From IMG/VR virus record IMGVR_UViG_3300042506_000135, positions 1-20,185 of that record: a stretch of 20,185 nucleotides of DNA; one strand, given 5' to 3'. The translations under genes were made by a program, and so were the position numbers. This document shows positions 11,695 through 18,774 of the stretch, one piece after another; position 1 is the first letter of the stretch; every line of letters begins with the position of its first letter. The DNA comes from a virus. The notes beneath the pieces were generated by a model that did no database searches, was not told the origin of the DNA, and worked only from the letters and a program-made list of their open reading frames with translations.

Positions 11695-13800
11695 TTAATT
11701 TTTTTTAGTTCTTGATTTTGTAACGGCCAACCATATATGCCTACAATAAGCAGTTGTTTGTTTTGTTTCAGGATTAGTATAAAAACCCCCCCTAAACGAC
11801 CAAGCATCGTCTCCAAAGGCATTGCTTATATCATCTATTTGATTACTAGTCCAACTTCTAATTTTACTTAACAAAAGCATTTTTTGACAAAAAACCCTTG
11901 ACTTTCCGCCGGGTACTAAATCGGGAGCATCTGGTCTTTTTACATATTTGTAAACGGTGTATAGTTCCGTTTCAATAGTTGGTGTGTTAGTTTCTAAACC
12001 TTTAGGCGTGATAGTTATTGTATTGTTTATTGTAGATATTAAACCTGCAACAACTAAACTGTTAATTATATTCTTAACCGTTTCAACATCTAATCCTAAA
12101 ATCTTTGCAGTCTTTTCAGGTGTTGTTTCGGGTGCGCCTTTTAATAAATCTAATACTTGTTTTTCTGTATCCGTTACAAATTTATGTTTTTCAAACTCAA
12201 ACTTAAAAGCTTCCGTATTATTTTCAAATGAAACAAACTCTTCGCTTATAATTTCATCGTCATTATCTTCTAAACTATTTTTTTCAAATAATTCTAAAAC
12301 AAAATCAGTCATATCAACCAACTTATCAAACTTACTAAACTGTGCTTCTGGTGTTGCAAATAAAACATTAATATCTTGGTCTGTTAAATTATATGAAGTT
12401 TTAAGCTTCCATATAGCTATACTTTTTTCTGTTTTACCGTCCCTTACTGATTTTAATAAGTTTTTTAAATCTCGCCATTGTTTAGCTGGCATTTTTTGAA
12501 TATGATTATTAACTTGGTTTTCTGGAATGTCTGCCATATCACCATCAACCGTTACTTTATCTTTAATATCAATACCTAACTTTTTAGCGTAATGTTCACG
12601 TAAAGTATCTAAATCAAATAGTGATTGTAATAAAGCAGTATCAAAAGGTAAATCAACATTAGCAGGTTGTTTCTGTTTTATTTCTAATAAAGATAAATCA
12701 ACACCGTTAACGGCTGCTAAATCTTTAATAATATTTAAGTGTATCTCTTGTCTATGTTCAATATAACTAAACAACCATCTTTCAAACTTTTGTAAATAAA
12801 TAGTGTTATCGCCAATGTTAACCGAGCCATCAAAAATAGCTGCTAAAGCAGGATCTGTTCTATGGGCTGTAAAGATATTTTGTTGTGAACGTTTAGCAAC
12901 CTGCTCAAACATTTTATCTAAATCACTTTGTGAAAACGTTGTTAACTCAGCTTTTTGACCGCCTTTGTCAACAAAGTTAAACATCATTTTACCGGTGTTA
13001 GAACTACCTTTGAATTTACGGTCAAAGAATTTAGCGTATTTTCTTTGCTCTTCCTGAGTTGGCTCGCCATTGAATAAAGATAACATAGCACTTGCAAACA
13101 TTCCATTCTTTAAATGTGAATAGTTAAAGTTAGTTATCTCAATATTTGTTTCAATGTCTTGTAAACCTTGTTGGTAGTTTGGTGCTGGATAAATATTGCC
13201 AAATTCCATTGCACTCATTACTTCTGTTTTGTAGTAAAGTATTTGAGTTCCTGTTCTAATGTTAGGATTAAAAATAGGATATTCAATAAATGATTTATGC
13301 TTATGTGCTTGGTCATTTACACATCCATTATCGTCAACCCATTGCTCACAATAGAAAAGAGTTTTACCGTCGGGTGAACGTCTAAATTTGCTAAATTCTT
13401 GGTTATAAACTTCTGCTATTTTACCGTTAAAATCGTAAACTATTTGTAAAGCAATACCATCAAATATCTCAAATGGTGTTACGTTCTTTCTAAATAAAGA
13501 GTTCCAATCTTCAAAGCGATTAGCGTGTGATAAGAATTTATCGTATTGCGCTTGTTGTGCTAAAGTTAATTTGCTTTCGTCATAACATAAGCCACGTCCA
13601 TAAACATGGTCAGCCTTAGCCTTTATAATAGCACCGTGAACGGCATCTCTATTGTATAGTTCTAATAAGTAATTAGGATGTGAGTTATGCTCACCCCATT
13701 GTAGATATTTGCCACCCGACATTTTTCTGATAGCAGGTTGAAACGAGCTATCAAATTCAATTTGTAAAAGGTTACCGACCTGTGTTATATTATTGCCCAT
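11695..13800 (-). CDS. Portal protein with C-terminal winged-helix and CRH domain fusion, 701 aa
   Basis: The first ~430 residues carry the portal features: 'GGKYLQWGEHNSHPNYLLELYNRDAVHGAIIKAKADHVYGRGL' at the start, then mixed wing/clip segments and 'QKFERWLFSYIEHRQEI', like portal-like proteins of Bacteroidota phages. It forms the dodecameric ring through which DNA enters the capsid. Around residues 545-610 is a clear winged helix ('TEKQVLDLLKGAPETTPEKTAKILGLDVETVKNIINSLVVAGLI'). The last ~85 residues ('RPDAPDLVPGGKSRVFCQKM', 'GGFYTNPETKQTTAYCRHIW') form a Cys/His domain also seen fused to XkdF-type head proteins in other phages, as I recall. The gene overlaps the 136-aa gene by 11 bases. 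At 701 aa it is clearly longer than typical portals of ~450-520 aa. Confidence 0.82.
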   Translation of the reverse strand: MGNNITQVGNLLQIEFDSSFQPAIRKMSGGKYLQWGEHNSHPNYLLELYNRDAVHGAIIKAKADHVYGRGLCYDESKLTLAQQAQYDKFLSHANRFEDWNSLFRKNVTPFEIFDGIALQIVYDFNGKIAEVYNQEFSKFRRSPDGKTLFYCEQWVDDNGCVNDQAHKHKSFIEYPIFNPNIRTGTQILYYKTEVMSAMEFGNIYPAPNYQQGLQDIETNIEITNFNYSHLKNGMFASAMLSLFNGEPTQEEQRKYAKFFDRKFKGSSNTGKMMFNFVDKGGQKAELTTFSQSDLDKMFEQVAKRSQQNIFTAHRTDPALAAIFDGSVNIGDNTIYLQKFERWLFSYIEHRQEIHLNIIKDLAAVNGVDLSLLEIKQKQPANVDLPFDTALLQSLFDLDTLREHYAKKLGIDIKDKVTVDGDMADIPENQVNNHIQKMPAKQWRDLKNLLKSVRDGKTEKSIAIWKLKTSYNLTDQDINVLFATPEAQFSKFDKLVDMTDFVLELFEKNSLEDNDDEIISEEFVSFENNTEAFKFEFEKHKFVTDTEKQVLDLLKGAPETTPEKTAKILGLDVETVKNIINSLVVAGLISTINNTITITPKGLETNTPTIETELYTVYKYVKRPDAPDLVPGGKSRVFCQKMLLLSKIRSWTSNQIDDISNAFGDDAWSFRGGFYTNPETKQTTAYCRHIWLAVTKSRTKKN

Positions 13801-14200
13801 TTGTTACGATTGATGTTCTTACATCTTTATAATAAATATTAGTTACTGAGGGTGCTTTCCACCACGCCTTGCCATTTCCAACTTCACCTGTTAACGTTCT
13901 AATATCTGTTGTATTTATATTTGCATAATTGAATAAGGCTGCATTAGCCGATTGATAAACGTAGAATGAATAACTACCATAGTCATCAAATAAAACGCTG
14001 CCAGTTAACGGAACAGAAGCTCCAACGGTTATAACAAAACGTTGCTTGTTATTATCTAAGTTAGTGTAAGTACTTGTACACGCTACTTTGCGACCTGTAT
14101 TATCATTAATGAATACAAAGACAAATTGAGGATTTGCAATAGTTGAATTTTCCGTTACCGAAATATCAATAGTATTAGCCCCTGTTATTAATTGCATCAT
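13790..14200 (-). CDS. Beta-rich structural protein, 136 aa
   Basis: This is a strand-rich protein ('NTIDISVTENSTIANPQFVFVFINDNTGRKV', 'GSYSFYVYQSANAALF'), Ig-like in feel, with no signal or membrane segment. It lies between the probable tail-tube gene and the portal, so it is likely a virion component, perhaps a capsid decoration or head-tail joining protein. It starts after a terminator (14241-14265) and has the 17-nt shared leader directly upstream, so it seems to begin a separately controlled message. Two adjacent ATGs (14200 and 14197) are possible starts. I do not recognise a named family. Confidence 0.68.
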   Translation of the reverse strand: MMQLITGANTIDISVTENSTIANPQFVFVFINDNTGRKVACTSTYTNLDNNKQRFVITVGASVPLTGSVLFDDYGSYSFYVYQSANAALFNYANINTTDIRTLTGEVGNGKAWWKAPSVTNIYYKDVRTSIVTNGQ

Positions 14201-14202
14201 AT

Positions 14203-14219
14203 ACTTATTAAATACTAAA
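14203..14219 (-). promoter_or_regulatory. Shared 17-nt leader, copy in front of the 136-aa gene
   Basis: On the - strand this reads TTTAGTATTTAATAAGT, ending two bases before the first ATG. Almost identical copies precede the scaffold (16449-16465) and protease (17100-17116) genes. It follows the intrinsic terminator, so here it may be part of a promoter or of a translation signal. Confidence 0.55.
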
Positions 14220-14240
14220 AAGTTACAAATGTTACTAAAT

Positions 14241-14265
14241 AAAAAAGCCCACCTTACAGGGTGGG
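14241..14265 (-). terminator. Rho-independent terminator after the tail-tube gene
   Basis: On the - strand CCCACC (14265-14260), loop CTGTAA, GGTGGG (14253-14248) is followed by C and six Ts (14246-14241). It divides the virion operon after the capsid and tube genes, as expected where highly expressed genes are followed by less needed ones such as the portal. Confidence 0.85.
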
Positions 14266-14292
14266 TCTTACATTTATATTTTAAGAAGTTAA

Positions 14293-14829
14293 TTAAGCAG
14301 GTATCAATAGTAAAGCAGCTAAAGCGTTTGGCACAACGTTTGCAAACGTTCTCTCTTCACCTGTTAACACTATTGTATATCCAGAATCATCATTACCCAT
14401 TGCACCACTTGCAGCAGTTGCAGTTGTAATTCTCATTCCGAACTCTTGACCTAATAATCTGAATGCACCGTTCTTATCTTTAACCATCCAAATAGTATCT
14501 TGCTTTGCTAACAATAAAATTTGTTGAGCAACTGCAGCTTGTTTCTTTGGAATGTATAAATTTAAAGTAATTGCATTCATTAATGTTCCGTTTGTATTAG
14601 CGGTTAAAACCTCAGTCTCATTCGCTTTACCATAGTCAAATTCAAAACCCCACATCTTTTTACCTGTTTGTAAAAAAGAAGCTACGTTAGTAATACTACC
14701 ACTTGCAGCGGTAATAGTTCCTTGTGTATAGTTAGAAAATTCTACGGCATAAACGTTTGTAAGTCCGGGTGAGCCATCTCTACAATCTCTTGCTATTCCC
14801 GATGTTATCGGGCAACTTGATAATGCCAT
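14293..14829 (-). CDS. Probable major tail tube protein, 178 aa
   Basis: The start 'CPITSGIARDCRDGSPGLTNVYAVEF' with its Cys-G-I-x-x-D-C-R and G-x-x-x-V-Y-x pattern, the middle 'TLNLYIPKKQAAVAQQILLLAKQDTIWMVKDKNGAFRLLGQEFGMRITT' and the closing 'GYTIVLTGEERTFANVVP' form a pattern I know from Bacteroidota phages, where it is usually the small, strand-rich tube-like protein near the capsid genes. The D-x-NG-x-x-x-LLG strand and the GEE end suit a tail-tube fold. It follows the major capsid gene and is bounded by hairpins on both sides, so it is probably strongly expressed. A head protein remains possible. Confidence 0.6.
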   Translation of the reverse strand: MALSSCPITSGIARDCRDGSPGLTNVYAVEFSNYTQGTITAASGSITNVASFLQTGKKMWGFEFDYGKANETEVLTANTNGTLMNAITLNLYIPKKQAAVAQQILLLAKQDTIWMVKDKNGAFRLLGQEFGMRITTATAASGAMGNDDSGYTIVLTGEERTFANVVPNALAALLLIPA

Positions 14830-14852
14830 GTTTTTATATTTTTTTTAATTAA

Positions 14853-14876
14853 GAGGGGTAAACTTAATTACCCCTC
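14853..14876 (-). terminator. Hairpin after the major capsid gene
   Basis: GAGGGGTAA (14876-14868 on the - strand) pairs perfectly with TTACCCCTC (14861-14853) around a 6-base loop, seven bases after the capsid stop. The following bases (TTAATT, then As) make a poor U-tract. It is a partial terminator or a 3'-end stabiliser that would let capsid mRNA exceed downstream mRNA. Confidence 0.65.
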
Positions 14877-14883
14877 AATTTAT

Positions 14884-15795
14884 TTAAACTCCTAAATACT
14901 TGTAAACTCTTGAAGGGAATGCAACTTGTACTCCTAGTTTCCACTCAGCATGGAACTTTAAGTTTTGATCGTCATCTGATTTCCAAACTTTGAATTTCTC
15001 TTCTTCGTTTGCCATGTCAGTTCCAATATACATATTCTCAGGCTCGATAGCGTAGATGTAATTTAAACCAGATAAACCAGCAACTTCAACGATTTCAATG
15101 TTTGCACCTTCAGCATACAATTTACTTTCTTCACCTGTTGTATTAAACAAGTTATCAGTACGTAATTTGAAACGGTATGTTGCAGCCATTTGAGGTGACA
15201 TTAACATTTTGACAGTTGGGTTACCTTGGTAAACGTCATTGTTAGCAATAACTAAAGTAGCTAAACCTTTGATAACAGTACGGCTATTAGCTTCAGACCA
15301 TGCAGTTCCTGAATAAGTACCACCGATTGTAGCAGCTCCGATAATTTTTACAAATCCATCAAAACGATTTAAGTAAGCGTTTGTTGAAGTTGTGTCACCT
15401 TGCCATAAAGCAATTTCGATATCTTCTTTAGCTTGTTGCATAGTGTCGTCGATAATTTCTTTGCTATAAGCTAAAGAATCATAATCACCACCTGCAGCTA
15501 ATTTCTTTTGAGTGAAATACGGCTCTAAGTCACGCTCACACCAAAGCATATCAATTTTAGTTTTACCTACTGTGATAGTACGTTGAGTAATTGTAGTTGA
15601 ACCAGATGCGTTAAAAGCACATGATTGAGCTTGAAATACACCACGAGTGTTAACCACGTTAATAGTTTCAGACGACTTAATGCCAGTCTGTTTGTTTTTC
15701 ACTAAGTCCATTGTTGGTGAACCTGAGAAAAGTTTTTGATAAATCAGTTGTTCTGGTTGCTCTACATACGATGGAGCTGTTATTGAATATCCCAT
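14884..15795 (-). CDS. Major capsid protein (HK97-fold)
   Basis: A 303-aa protein whose order suits an HK97-fold capsid protein: an N-terminal arm ('APSYVEQPEQLIYQKLFSGSPTMDLVKNKQTGIKSSETINV'), 'GKTKIDMLWCERDLEPYFTQKKLAAGGDYDS', a long spine helix with 'AKEDIEIALWQGDT', then the P-domain sheet and the closing strand 'WKLGVQVAFPSRVYKYLGV'. It is encoded right after the protease and scaffold genes, the usual head cassette order. A hairpin lies just after its stop and its leader is A-rich (AAAACAAAATAAAATG), consistent with high expression. The lack of a long N-terminal delta domain agrees with the separate scaffold gene. Confidence 0.88.
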   Translation of the reverse strand: MGYSITAPSYVEQPEQLIYQKLFSGSPTMDLVKNKQTGIKSSETINVVNTRGVFQAQSCAFNASGSTTITQRTITVGKTKIDMLWCERDLEPYFTQKKLAAGGDYDSLAYSKEIIDDTMQQAKEDIEIALWQGDTTSTNAYLNRFDGFVKIIGAATIGGTYSGTAWSEANSRTVIKGLATLVIANNDVYQGNPTVKMLMSPQMAATYRFKLRTDNLFNTTGEESKLYAEGANIEIVEVAGLSGLNYIYAIEPENMYIGTDMANEEEKFKVWKSDDDQNLKFHAEWKLGVQVAFPSRVYKYLGV

Positions 15796-15824
15796 TTTAT
15801 TTTGTTTTTTTTATTTGTTTATAT

Positions 15825-16448
15825 TTATTTGTTTAATCCTAATTTGCTAAACATTTTATCTTGCTTTGAAAAAGAACGCTCAGGTGTAACAATAGGGTTA
15901 GCCATTGGCGTACTTAGTAAGTCAGTAAATGTTTTTGAGAATGTTGCTAAAGTTGCTTTTAACTCTGTATTGTCTTTCTCTACAGCATCAAAACGAGATA
16001 CTAAAGCCGAGATAGTTTTGTTAGCCAAATCTAATTTAGCGTTAACGTCATTAACCGCAGCGTCCATAGCTTCTTGAGTTACAGGTGCAACCGGCTCAAC
16101 AACTTCAGTAGGTTCGTATTCTAATAAAAGACCAGCTTCGCCAACTGTAATTTTATCACCATTTTCTAATTCATGGTCACCAGCAGGAGCAGGAAGCTCA
16201 CCATCAGGAGTTACAACAGTTACGATTGTTTCGTTAGGGATTGGCATTGGTGTTGAGTATTTAACAACCGTACCATCTTTTGTTTTTATCTCACCTGCTA
16301 CAGGCGGAACAGTCTCAGGCTCAGCGTTATTAACTGGCTCAACAACTGGAATTGGTGTTTCAAATTTAAAAGCCTTTGCAAAAGTTTCCTTTTGTTCAGG
16401 TGATAAAATTGAGTTTACCAAATCTTTAAATGTTTTTTTATCGTTCAT
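15825..16448 (-). CDS. Capsid scaffolding protein
   Basis: A 207-aa acidic protein: an N-terminal helix ('FKDLVNSILSPEQKETFAKAF'), a Pro/Glu/Val-rich linker, a small strand-rich domain ('GEIKTKDGTVVKYSTPMPI', 'PAGDHELENGDKITVGEAGLLLEYEP') and a coiled-coil end ('NDVNAKLDLANKTISALVSRFDAVEKDNTELKATLATF') with a basic tip 'SKQDKMFSKLGLNK'. This mix of linker, coil and basic C-terminal tip is typical of scaffolds that guide capsid assembly and are removed by the protease, here the gene directly upstream. The 17-nt shared leader lies immediately before its ATG. Confidence 0.8.
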   Translation of the reverse strand: MNDKKTFKDLVNSILSPEQKETFAKAFKFETPIPVVEPVNNAEPETVPPVAGEIKTKDGTVVKYSTPMPIPNETIVTVVTPDGELPAPAGDHELENGDKITVGEAGLLLEYEPTEVVEPVAPVTQEAMDAAVNDVNAKLDLANKTISALVSRFDAVEKDNTELKATLATFSKTFTDLLSTPMANPIVTPERSFSKQDKMFSKLGLNK

Positions 16449-16465
16449 ACTTATTAAATACTTAA
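16449..16465 (-). promoter_or_regulatory. Shared 17-nt leader, copy in front of the scaffold gene
   Basis: On the - strand this reads TTAAGTATTTAATAAGT directly before the scaffold ATG, differing from the copy at 14203-14219 at one position. The position tight against the start codon favours a translation-initiation role over a promoter. Confidence 0.55.
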
Positions 16466-16478
16466 GATTTATTTTTGT

Positions 16479-17099
16479 TTACTCTAAAATTACACTTAGC
16501 AAGTGGGCGCAAAATTCATCACTTAATTCAGTAGCCACACTTTCATAAAAATTACCCTCAACACTAAAGCCGGTATAAATACCAGTCTTAATATATTCGT
16601 CCCAAACATTCTTATCACCTATGTAAATAAAACCAAACCAAGTACCGTCAACTAAATGTTCTTGTCCTAAAGGCGGATTAACACCCATAGCACGATTAAT
16701 AATAAACGATTGATATAAGTAGCTATCGTTAATCATGCGTGTGTTATCGTGCATTTGATTAACGTTATTGGCATAACTTAACTTAGCGTGTTTCTTAACT
16801 ATTTGCTCAATAGTTTTAGATGAGAATTTAACGTTATATTCCTTTTTAGTTTTCTCGTCTATTCTAGGAATAGCCATGTCGGGGATCATTAAAGCACCTG
16901 CAAGTATTTGTCTATCGCCTGTAGGAGCTGCAAAGTTTCCTTTTTGAGAGCCGCAAGTAATACGGATTGTTTTTAATTCTTTGTTAGAACCAAAGGCAAA
17001 GTAGCCTTGTTCAATGGCAGGACTATCTACGGTTGCAATGGCAGTTACACCGCTTGCATCTTTTACATCGTCTTCGATTGTTAAATCTATTAGTTCCAT
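16479..17099 (-). CDS. XkdF-like phage serine protease (prohead protease)
   Basis: A 206-aa protein of the XkdF-like protease family. It begins with 'VTAIATVDSPAIEQGYFAFG', continues with 'AAPTGDRQILAGALMIPDMAIPRID' and carries the catalytic His in 'NQMHDNT' (His117) and the catalytic Ser in 'TGIYTGFSVEGNFYE' (Ser179 in GFSVEG). It cuts the scaffold inside the prohead during maturation. The gene precedes scaffold and capsid, as expected for this cassette. The usual downstream E-x-x-x-x-x-I/L end is shortened to a ~25-residue tail. The shared leader lies directly before its ATG. Confidence 0.88.
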   Translation of the reverse strand: MELIDLTIEDDVKDASGVTAIATVDSPAIEQGYFAFGSNKELKTIRITCGSQKGNFAAPTGDRQILAGALMIPDMAIPRIDEKTKKEYNVKFSSKTIEQIVKKHAKLSYANNVNQMHDNTRMINDSYLYQSFIINRAMGVNPPLGQEHLVDGTWFGFIYIGDKNVWDEYIKTGIYTGFSVEGNFYESVATELSDEFCAHLLSVILE

Positions 17100-17116
17100 A
17101 ATTATTAAATACTAAA
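17100..17116 (-). promoter_or_regulatory. Shared 17-nt leader, copy in front of the protease gene
   Basis: On the - strand this reads TTTAGTATTTAATAATT directly before the protease ATG, one base different from the copy at 14203-14219. It sits between the tape-measure-like gene stop (17135) and the head cassette. Confidence 0.5.
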
Positions 17117-17134
17117 TTGTTTAGTTTGTTTACT

Positions 17135-18772
17135 TTAGAATGTAGCTTGGTCTTTAATCTTATCTATTGTGTTTGTTGAATTTCTTAAATCTGTTTCAAC
17201 TACGTATGTTTTAATTGGCGGTTGGTTAAAGTTGTTGTTATTGTTTCCTGTAAAGGTTGTAGTGTTTTGTTGCGGTGCTGCTATTGATGGTGTGCCATTG
17301 CCACTTGGCATAGATGGTGCGGACGGTGTAGCTCCTAATGATGGTGCAGCCCCAGCAGAGCCACCACCTAATGCACCTAATGCTTTAGTAGTTGCTGCTA
17401 TTGATGCTGCAATACCTAAAGCTGCCGATATATTATTAAAAGCAATTACAGGAATAGCAGCTGCCCCACTTGTTGCAATAGCTTGTGGTGTAAGGTTAGC
17501 AGCGGCATTAGCCGCTCTAGTTGATATAATTATTTTAGCTATTCCTATTGCGCTTTCTGCTATTAATGCCGCTTTTTGTACATTCTTATTTGAGCCTGCT
17601 AGCTGATTTGCTAAACCTACTAATTGACTAGCAGTGTTTAGTGCTTGCATTTGAATTTGTTGTTTGTGAGCTTGTTTTGTTTTTTCTATTTCAATTTCTT
17701 TAGCCGCTTGATCTTTTATAAACTGTTCAATAAATAAACCATCTTGGAATTGTTGTTCTTGTGCTGCTTTTTCGGCATCTAACTCATCCTTACGAGCTTT
17801 ATTTCTTAAGGCTAATTCGGTATCTTGGTGTAAAGAAAGTTGTTTAAATAACTCCTCAGCATCTATAATAGATTGTTCACGCTCTAATTTAGCCGCTTCG
17901 GCTTTGTCTTTTAATCTATCACCTTGTAATTTTTTTAAACTTTCATTTTGTTTTTTCTCTGCATCAATAGTTTGTAACTTTGTTTCAGTTTCTAACTTAG
18001 ATATTGTAATTAAATCCGTTCTTATTTGATCCCCAAACTCAGATGCTCTTTTAAGTTTATCCTGTTGAATTTTAGCTTCTAATAAGTCAGCATCCCTAGC
18101 ATTGCCTTGCGCTCTTAAAACACTTATCGCAGTTCTTTGTAAACTTTCTGTAACACTATCATTTAAAAAAACCTCTTTAATTTTTAACTTTTGTAATTCA
18201 ATGTCATCCTTAGCCGCTTTAATTTTAGCTGAGTTTAGTTTTTCGGTAGCTTCTAACACATCCTTCATGCTAGCACCCTCTGCTTTCATTATAGCGATAG
18301 CGTTTTCTTGAACAGAAAATAAACCCTCATTAACTTTCTTTTGTCTCTCTAACGCAGCCGTTAACCTATCACTTTCAGTTACACCAATTCCAAAGAATTT
18401 AACTACTTCTTCAAAATTCTGAACTAATAACATTATACCCTCTATAAGTAAGAAGATAGGAATAGCAGACATTGCAGAACCTAAGCCTTTAAAACCTGTT
18501 TTAATTTTATCAAAGTCAAAGTCTTTAAAACCTTGTCCTAATAAATCAAATCCAGATGTTATTCTTTCAACTCCCGAACCTTGTAAAGACTTTGTGGAAT
18601 CGGTTAAGTCATCCATTTTATCTTTTAACTCAGCTACTCTTTTAGCAGCTTTACCATCACCATTTAAGGCAGCGGATTGAGCCGCTTTTAATTCGGCTTT
18701 TAATTCTTTAATTGAGTTAATGGCTTTGCCCGTTCCCTCAACCTCAATACTTATTACTGTTTTTTCTGCCAT
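17135..18772 (-). CDS. Tail tape measure-like protein, 545 aa
   Basis: This protein has the tape-measure layout. An N-terminal helical section ('ISIEVEGTGKAINSIKELKAELKAAQ') is followed by 'GLGSAMSAIPIFLLIEGIMLLVQNFEEVVKFFGIG', a hydrophobic segment, a long Lys/Glu-rich coiled coil (about 190-370), and 'NVQKAALIAESAIGIAKIIISTRAANAAA' with further hydrophobic Ala-rich stretches. It ends in a Gly/Ser/Asn-rich region and 'IKTYVVETDLRNS'. Bacteroidota phage tape measures often carry this 'KAALIAESAIGIAKII' motif. If about 1.5 angstrom of tail per residue applies, the tail would be roughly 80 nm. Its place upstream of the protease and head genes is unusual. An internal virion protein is the alternative. 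Confidence 0.68.
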   Translation of the reverse strand: MAEKTVISIEVEGTGKAINSIKELKAELKAAQSAALNGDGKAAKRVAELKDKMDDLTDSTKSLQGSGVERITSGFDLLGQGFKDFDFDKIKTGFKGLGSAMSAIPIFLLIEGIMLLVQNFEEVVKFFGIGVTESDRLTAALERQKKVNEGLFSVQENAIAIMKAEGASMKDVLEATEKLNSAKIKAAKDDIELQKLKIKEVFLNDSVTESLQRTAISVLRAQGNARDADLLEAKIQQDKLKRASEFGDQIRTDLITISKLETETKLQTIDAEKKQNESLKKLQGDRLKDKAEAAKLEREQSIIDAEELFKQLSLHQDTELALRNKARKDELDAEKAAQEQQFQDGLFIEQFIKDQAAKEIEIEKTKQAHKQQIQMQALNTASQLVGLANQLAGSNKNVQKAALIAESAIGIAKIIISTRAANAAANLTPQAIATSGAAAIPVIAFNNISAALGIAASIAATTKALGALGGGSAGAAPSLGATPSAPSMPSGNGTPSIAAPQQNTTTFTGNNNNNFNQPPIKTYVVETDLRNSTNTIDKIKDQATF

Positions 18773-18774
18773 GA

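Noticed and set aside
11694-11822. Extending the GIY-YIG gene upstream to the Met at 11822
   Set aside because: That would read 43 extra codons inside the portal 3' end in another frame. The added residues do not fit a GIY-YIG N-terminus, while the Met at 11693 is directly followed by the GIY-YIG core and sits one base after the portal stop.
11957-12499. 180-aa + strand open frame inside the portal gene
   Set aside because: It is antisense to the portal C-terminal region, with Ser/Leu/Phe-rich composition typical of complementary-strand frames in AT-rich genes, and no supporting neighbours.
17169-17606. Long + strand open frame opposite the tape measure-like gene (hydrophobic, Ala/Pro-rich)
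   Set aside because: It is the antisense shadow of the Ala/Gly/Pro-rich C-terminal section of the tape-measure-like gene, with no promoter or operon context of its own.
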